From Lentisphaeria bacterium UBA1776 (GTDB lineage: Bacteria > Verrucomicrobiota > Lentisphaeria > Victivallales > Victivallaceae), in the NCBI GenBank assembly GCA_002314605.1, contig DCGO01000113.1, positions 1-20,549 of the forward strand: 20,549 nt of DNA, written 5' to 3'. This document shows positions 15,688-20,549 of this stretch, piece after piece; the first letter of the stretch is position 1, and each line of letters starts with the position of its first letter. A program made the translations under genes and the position numbers. The notes beneath the pieces are model-generated. The model was not told the DNA's origin, did no database searches, and saw only the letters and a program-made list of their open reading frames with translations.

Positions 15688-17125
15688 ACTTTCCGGATGC
15701 GTGATCCCCGCACCGTTGACGGAACGGAAGGTCCGGGATCCGGGATGCGCCTTCCGGGACCTGCTCTATCTCGAATTTGAACCGGAAATCCGTCCGGGAG
15801 CCGAAGAGATCTCCCGCTTTTGGCAGGATTCCGGTCTCCCCCGTCTGCAGCTGCAGGAGGGCCGCCAGAAGAAGGGGCCCGTCCACCGGATCCGTCTTCT
15901 TACGGCTCCGGAACTTGCCCGGGAAGAGTACACGCTGGAGATTCGTGCCGCCGCCGTCAACATCCGGGGGGGAAGTCCCGCCGGGACCTTCTACGGAGTG
16001 CAGAGTTTTCTGCAGATAGCCGCCAACGCCGTACTGACCGGAGGGATGTCCCCCATTCTTCCGGCGGGGATTCTCCGGGACAAACCCCGTTTTTCCTACC
16101 GGGGGATCATGCTGGATTCCGCACGGCACTTTCAGAGTGAGGAAGTGATTTGCAGTCTGCTGGACCAGATGGCCCGGTTCAAGTACAATATTTTTCACTG
16201 GCATCTGACGGACCGTCAGGGGTGGCGGCTGCCCCTGACGTCCTTTCCGGAACTTACCCTGGACATGCCGCCGGAGCGGAGTTACTCCGCCGGGAGCTAC
16301 AAGCCCCCGGAAATCGCCCGGATCCTGGCGTATGCCAAAGCGCGTTTCATCACGGTGATCCCGGAAATCGAGATGCCGGGGCACAGCGCCGCAGTCTTCC
16401 GCACGCATCCGGAACTGGCCTGTCCCTGCATCCAGGATCCTTTTGGCTCGGACACCTGGGAATTCTGTATCGGCAGCCGGAAAACGGCGGAATTTCTGGA
16501 GCAGGTCCTGCTTGAGACCATGGCGCTTTTTCCGGATTCCCCGTGGATCCATATCGGCGGGGACGAGGCTTCCGACCGGCACTGGAAAACGTGTCCCGTC
16601 TGTCAGGCGGCATTCAAAAAATTCGGGGCGGCGGATTTCCGGGAGATGGAACATCTTTTTCTCGCGTCCATGGAGAAAAAACTCCGCAAGGCCGGACGGC
16701 AGGGGATCATCTGGGATTCCGGCTATACCGGAAAGTGGCGGAAGGACTGCGCTCTTGTGCGGCAGAACTATCTGGATACCGATCCGGAGAAAATTCTGCG
16801 CTTTCCGACGCAGGTGGTGAATTCTCCGGTGGCAAGCTGTTATTTCGACTACCCCCTGGAGCCCGGGGAGGAACTTCTCCCGTGGATCCGGAAGAGCCGG
16901 GATTTCGACCCTGCATGCGGGTCGGACGATCCGCGCTGCATCGGCGGCGAAGGCTGTGTGTGGACGGAAAAGATCCCGGAATGGCGTACCCTCGGGAGGG
17001 TCCTTCCCCGTCTCCGGGCGCTATCGGAAGCATTGTGGAGCAGAAAACGGAAACCGGCCTTTGCCGACTACCGGAAACGGGAAGCCCTGCTTCTGGAACA
17101 CCGCTTTTTCGGAAAAATCCGCTGA
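15680..17125 (+). CDS. Beta-N-acetylhexosaminidase, GH20 family
   Basis: This 481-aa enzyme would remove terminal beta-linked GlcNAc or GalNAc by substrate-assisted catalysis. An N-terminal GH20b-like domain covers about residues 15-130. The TIM barrel starts at SYRGIMLDSARHFQ, followed by FHWHLTDRQGWRLPL, VIPEIEMPGHS and the catalytic pair in HIGGDEAS (Asp295-Glu296). GGEGCVWTEK near the end matches the conserved tryptophan region. The start is the ATG at 15680, overlapping the esterase stop and preceded by GGAGG at 15669-15673; the frame is open further upstream without support. There is no signal peptide, so action on imported oligosaccharides is likely. It pairs logically with the PIG-L deacetylase and suggests an amino-sugar-containing glycan as the target of the locus. 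Confidence 0.95.
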   Translation: MGELSGCVIPAPLTERKVRDPGCAFRDLLYLEFEPEIRPGAEEISRFWQDSGLPRLQLQEGRQKKGPVHRIRLLTAPELAREEYTLEIRAAAVNIRGGSPAGTFYGVQSFLQIAANAVLTGGMSPILPAGILRDKPRFSYRGIMLDSARHFQSEEVICSLLDQMARFKYNIFHWHLTDRQGWRLPLTSFPELTLDMPPERSYSAGSYKPPEIARILAYAKARFITVIPEIEMPGHSAAVFRTHPELACPCIQDPFGSDTWEFCIGSRKTAEFLEQVLLETMALFPDSPWIHIGGDEASDRHWKTCPVCQAAFKKFGAADFREMEHLFLASMEKKLRKAGRQGIIWDSGYTGKWRKDCALVRQNYLDTDPEKILRFPTQVVNSPVASCYFDYPLEPGEELLPWIRKSRDFDPACGSDDPRCIGGEGCVWTEKIPEWRTLGRVLPRLRALSEALWSRKRKPAFADYRKREALLLEHRFFGKIR

Positions 17126-17158
17126 AAATACTGTTTGACAGGAAAGGAGTTGCAAGCG

Positions 17159-19816
17159 ATGCCCCGTCCGGAAAACATCCGGCTCTGCCGTGAAATCGCC
17201 GCCCAGGGAATGGTGCTGCTGGAAAATGATCGGGAGATGCTTCCGCTGGCCCCCTGCAGCTGTGCCTTTTTCGGCACGGATCAGGAAAAAATGCGCTTTT
17301 ACGCCGGCGGTGCCGTCAGCGTGACCACCGCCCGCTATTACGTCGGCGCGGTGGAGGGCCTTGCCAATGCGGGATTTTCCGTGGATCAGGAGATGCTCTC
17401 CCGATACCGGGGGCAGGAGGCTTATCTCCCGAGTCAGGAAGTCATCGATGCAGCGGCCCGGTGCAATGAGCTGGCCGTGATGATCCTGACCCGCTACACC
17501 GGGGAAGGGGAGGACCACGCCTGTTATCCGGGGGACTTTCTTCTGTGGGAACAGGAGCGGGAACTGCTGGACCGGATCGGGAAAGCCAAGTTCCGGAAGA
17601 CGCTCTTCCTCATCAACTGCGGGGCCATGATCGATCTGAAACCCTTTCACGATTTTCCGGGGAGGAAGGCCATGCTGCTGGTCTGGCTCCCGGGGATGGA
17701 AGGTGGGAACGCCATTGCCGATCTGGTGACGGGCAAGGTGAATCCCTCGGCAAAACTCCCGGATACCGTGGGGGTTGACTGCGCATCTTATCCGGGGACG
17801 GACCTTTTCCGCCGCCATCCGTGGCGGGTGGATTATTCCGAAGGGATTTACATGGGGTACCGCTATTTCGACACCTTTGCCCCGGAAAAAATTCTGTATC
17901 CCTTCGGGTTCGGATTGTCCTACACTGCGTTTTCGATCCATCCGGTTCCGGCGGAGGACCGCGGAGAGGAGATCGCCTTTTGCGCGGAGGTCCGAAATAG
18001 CGGGAAGTGCGCCGGGCGGGAGGTGGTCCAGTGGTATCTTGCCGCGCCCGGCACCGATGATCTGGAGCGGCCGGAGAAGATGCTGGCCGCCTACGGAAAG
18101 ACGCCGCTCCTCCACCCGGGGGAATCCTGTACGGTGGAAGCCTCCATGCGGTGGCAGGACGCCGCTTTTTTTGACGACCGTCCCGGATCCGCCGATTGCG
18201 GATGCTGGGTGCTGAGTGCGGGGGAATATGGCTTTTCATGCGGCAGTTACAGCCGTTCAACGGTCCCCTCCGGAACGATTTTCCGGCGGGAGAAGCGGGT
18301 CCTGCAGCACTGCGGGATCCTGCTACAGGAGACCACGGAGCGGAGACTCACCCGGAAGGGAGCAGTGGATCTCCATCCGTCGTGGGACACCCTGCACGAC
18401 ACGGAACCGGAACCCCCGCCGCGCACCCGTCTGCCCCATCTGAAAGAGGTCGCCAATGGGGATCTCGCCATGGCGCAATTCCTCAAAATGCTGACGGTGG
18501 ACGAACTGATCCATCTCCTTCACGCTCAAGGAGCCGCCTTTCCCCACGGGACGGCGGGGATCGGCAACCTGCCCCGGCTGGGGATCCCCAATGCCCAGAC
18601 CTGCGATGCCGCCGCCGGACTGCACATCTCCACGGAGGCGGTGGCTTTCCCCTGCTGTGTACTTTTGGCGTCCAGCTGGGACACCGTTCTGCAGGAGCGT
18701 TACGGCAAGGCGCTGGGACAGGAGGCATACGACTACGGGTGCGATGTGATCCTGGGGCCCGGCGTCAATCTCCACCGCACGCCTTTCTGCGGGCGGAACG
18801 GGGAATATTTTTCGGAGGATCCCCTGCTTTCCGGCCGGACCGGTGGCGCGGTGATCCGGGGACTGCAGTCCGAGGGGATCGCGGCGTGCCTGAAACACTT
18901 TGCCGCCAACAACCGGGAGACCAACCGCCGGCAGTGCGACAGCATTGTTCCGGAACGGGCCCTGCGGGAGCTGTACTTGAAGAGTTTTGAATACGCTGTC
19001 CGCGAGGGCGATCCCCTGACCGTGATGGCTTCCTACGGGCTTATCAACGGTCGTCACACCACCGCAAACTATCACCTTCTCACCACCATTCTCAAAAAAG
19101 AATGGAAAAGCCGCGCCGTGGTGATGACCGACTGGCGGTGTCTTTCCAGTCATCTGGAGGAGATCCTTGCCGGCTGTCACCTCCGGATGCCCCTGGTGCC
19201 GGATGATCAGGAATATGTCAAGGTCCGGGAGGCTTTTGACACAGGGCTGCTCTCCCGGGCGAGGCTGGAGCTGCTGGCGGGGGAACTGCTGGAATTTCTT
19301 ATGCAGACCCGTTCTTTCAAGGGGGGGCGGGAAACGCCGCAGCATGTGCTGAAAAAAGACGGGATCACGAAGATTGATGCGCTGGCCTTTTCGGAGATCA
19401 CCGCCACCCGGACGAAGATCTTCCCCTGTCACGACCCCGCCGGTTCGGCAAAGGGGGTGTGCCACGGAAAACTCTGCAGGGATTACGGCGGGAACGATCC
19501 CCGGATCACCTTCATCGTCTCTTCCGAAAACCCCGGGGAGACTTGCACATACCGTTTCCGGATCCGGGCGGCGGTGCCCGGCAATCAGGTCAGGGTCCTT
19601 TATTATCTGGACCGGGAGCTCCTGGGGGAATTGCCGCTCCGTTCGACCTTTCCGGCGGCGGAGATCAAAGAAGATTTCGTATATGACACTTGGGAGACCC
19701 AGGGGGATGAAGAGATCACCCTTTCCCCCGGCCCCCACGAGTTGATGATCCGTATTACCGATCCGGACAATCTGGGCGTATCGCTGAATTATCTGGAGTT
19801 TACAGCTGAAATTTGA
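17159..19816 (+). CDS. GH3 glycoside hydrolase with swapped domain order and C-terminal beta-sandwich
   Basis: This 885-aa protein has the GH3 domains in reversed order. It opens with the alpha/beta C-domain (AAQGMVLLENDREMLPL, RYTGEGEDH at about 113-120, VDYSEGIYMGYRYFD). A FnIII-like segment follows (GREVVQWYLAAPG, about 284), and only then the TIM barrel (about 430-730) with KHFAANNRET at about 579-588 and the nucleophile Asp658 in VVMTDW. After about residue 750 comes an extra beta-sandwich (LSPGPHELMIRITD) that looks like a carbohydrate-binding module. The swapped order is known from a subgroup including Ruminococcus and Butyrivibrio beta-glucosidases. AAAGGAG supports the ATG at 17159 rather than the TTG at 17135. 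There is no signal peptide. Activity is probably beta-glucosidase or another exo-beta-glycosidase. Confidence 0.92.
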   Translation: MPRPENIRLCREIAAQGMVLLENDREMLPLAPCSCAFFGTDQEKMRFYAGGAVSVTTARYYVGAVEGLANAGFSVDQEMLSRYRGQEAYLPSQEVIDAAARCNELAVMILTRYTGEGEDHACYPGDFLLWEQERELLDRIGKAKFRKTLFLINCGAMIDLKPFHDFPGRKAMLLVWLPGMEGGNAIADLVTGKVNPSAKLPDTVGVDCASYPGTDLFRRHPWRVDYSEGIYMGYRYFDTFAPEKILYPFGFGLSYTAFSIHPVPAEDRGEEIAFCAEVRNSGKCAGREVVQWYLAAPGTDDLERPEKMLAAYGKTPLLHPGESCTVEASMRWQDAAFFDDRPGSADCGCWVLSAGEYGFSCGSYSRSTVPSGTIFRREKRVLQHCGILLQETTERRLTRKGAVDLHPSWDTLHDTEPEPPPRTRLPHLKEVANGDLAMAQFLKMLTVDELIHLLHAQGAAFPHGTAGIGNLPRLGIPNAQTCDAAAGLHISTEAVAFPCCVLLASSWDTVLQERYGKALGQEAYDYGCDVILGPGVNLHRTPFCGRNGEYFSEDPLLSGRTGGAVIRGLQSEGIAACLKHFAANNRETNRRQCDSIVPERALRELYLKSFEYAVREGDPLTVMASYGLINGRHTTANYHLLTTILKKEWKSRAVVMTDWRCLSSHLEEILAGCHLRMPLVPDDQEYVKVREAFDTGLLSRARLELLAGELLEFLMQTRSFKGGRETPQHVLKKDGITKIDALAFSEITATRTKIFPCHDPAGSAKGVCHGKLCRDYGGNDPRITFIVSSENPGETCTYRFRIRAAVPGNQVRVLYYLDRELLGELPLRSTFPAAEIKEDFVYDTWETQGDEEITLSPGPHELMIRITDPDNLGVSLNYLEFTAEI

Positions 19817-19826
19817 GGAGAAAATC

Positions 19827-20507
19827 ATGAGGGAAATCAAACTGGTGGCGCAGACCATCGATCTGGACAAGTCTGCAATTCTGTACGATTTCAGGACTTT
19901 CAATCCGGCGGACTGGACCATTACGCGGCACGCGCCGCCGTGGAAAGTGACGGCGGAGGCCATTGAAGGAGGCAAACCGGACGAGGATCAGCACGGGCAG
20001 ATCTTTTTCAAGGACCCGGTACAGGGGGATATTGTCCTCGAATTTGATGCGGAACTGGTGGGGGATTCCTACCATGATATTGTCTGGTGGTGGGCCACTT
20101 CGCTGGATCAGCAGCCATGGGGAGCAGGGTATCTGGGGTGTCTCGGCGGCTGGTGGAACAACCTTTCGGGCATTGAAAAGACTCCTTCCTACACCCCTTG
20201 CTGCATCATTCCCACCACTCCCATCGAAAGGGGCCGGAAATACCACATTGTTTCCGGCGGCATCGGGGCGGTTCAGTTCATCGTTGTGGACGGGAACCTC
20301 TCCTGCTACATGACGGATCCGGATCCGGCCACGGTCAGGGGAGGGCACTTCGGCTTCGGTGTCTATCACTCCCATGTACGTTACACCGATTTGAAGGTGT
20401 ACCGCCCCTGCTGGACCAATGACAGGCACGACTATCCGCTCGATTCCGAATACCGGAAAGAGATGTCAAACAGGAATACATTGTCGGACCTCCTACGCTC
20501 AAATTAA
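19827..20507 (+). CDS. Concanavalin A-like (DUF1961/DUF1080-like) protein
   Basis: This 226-aa protein has the strand pattern of concanavalin A-like jelly-roll domains. Landmarks are LYDFRTFNPADWTI at the start, DIVLEFDAELVGDS, an aromatic-rich centre (WWWATSLDQ, GGWWNNLSG) that could bind sugar, and FIVVDGNLSCYM, then GHFGFGVYHSHVRYTDLKVYR at the end. That last block is typical of YesU-like DUF1961 and of DUF1080 domains found in polysaccharide loci. No signal peptide is present. A GAGGAG overlapping the GH3 stop serves the ATG. Whether it is an enzyme or a binding protein cannot be decided. The last 25 residues are hydrophilic and outside the fold. Confidence 0.7.
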   Translation: MREIKLVAQTIDLDKSAILYDFRTFNPADWTITRHAPPWKVTAEAIEGGKPDEDQHGQIFFKDPVQGDIVLEFDAELVGDSYHDIVWWWATSLDQQPWGAGYLGCLGGWWNNLSGIEKTPSYTPCCIIPTTPIERGRKYHIVSGGIGAVQFIVVDGNLSCYMTDPDPATVRGGHFGFGVYHSHVRYTDLKVYRPCWTNDRHDYPLDSEYRKEMSNRNTLSDLLRSN

Positions 20508-20527
20508 AGGCGTTAGACACCTTTAAT
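20503..20527. repeat. Perfect inverted repeat over the last stop codon (weak terminator or operator)
   Basis: ATTAAAGG (20503-20510) and CCTTTAAT (20520-20527) form a perfect 8-bp inverted repeat around a 9-base loop, and the stop codon TAA lies in the first arm. It is AT-rich and not followed by a clear T run, so it would be a weak intrinsic terminator; a protein-binding site is equally possible. The window ends 22 bases later. Confidence 0.35.
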
Positions 20528-20549
20528 ATAGCGCAGAATCCGACTTTAA

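Overview
The window looks like a chromosomal carbohydrate-utilisation region from a Lentisphaerae-type bacterium (Victivallis or a relative, PVC superphylum). The main reason is a type II pseudopilin-like protein with a Lentisphaerae/Planctomycetes-style N-terminus (FTLIELLVVVAIIAILAAML) beside signal-peptide TPR proteins and many glycoside hydrolases. GC-rich coding sequence, Shine-Dalgarno starts and an absence of SusC/SusD genes fit. This is inferred from family resemblance; there is no rRNA or other taxonomic marker. All genes are on the + strand. No tRNA, rRNA, CRISPR array or insertion sequence was seen.

Region 1 (1-3172) is a tight operon: the end of an OPT-like (DUF6785/DUF6784-type) multipass membrane protein, a LolD/MacB-type ABC ATPase, an unrecognised 293-aa protein and a PqqD-like small protein. 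The last two junctions are ATGA overlaps. It looks like a transport or peptide-handling unit whose beginning lies to the left of the window.

Region 2 (3176-7200) starts with a conserved AT-rich promoter/operator box. It then carries a pseudopilin, a secreted TPR-like protein, a PIG-L (LmbE) deacetylase and an (alpha/alpha)6-barrel glycoside hydrolase of the GH63/mannosylglycerate-hydrolase type.

Region 3 (7201-7582) is a gene-free 382 bp stretch that can be read as a fossil. It holds a degenerate copy of the PqqD gene end, a truncated copy of the promoter box and, joined directly to it, the last 37 codons of a third TPR-gene copy. An intrinsic-terminator-like hairpin follows.

Region 4 (7583-20507) has three paralogous secreted right-handed beta-helix proteins (A, B, C) with a second TPR protein between B and C. 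These are followed by an alpha/beta-hydrolase esterase, a GH20 beta-N-acetylhexosaminidase, a GH3 enzyme with swapped domain order and a concanavalin A-like protein. A second intact promoter box precedes B, and the genes from B to the end are packed as one operon.

Working model (inference): the beta-helix proteins have signal peptides and would act outside the cytoplasm on a polysaccharide or glycoprotein glycan. The PIG-L, GH63-like, esterase, GH20, GH3 and ConA-like proteins have no visible signal peptides and would finish imported, N-acetylhexosamine-containing and acylated oligosaccharides inside the cell. The most interesting points are the shared regulatory box, the collapsed duplicate module at 7221-7434, the beta-helix/TPR pairing, the permuted GH3 and the unusual transporter/PqqD operon.
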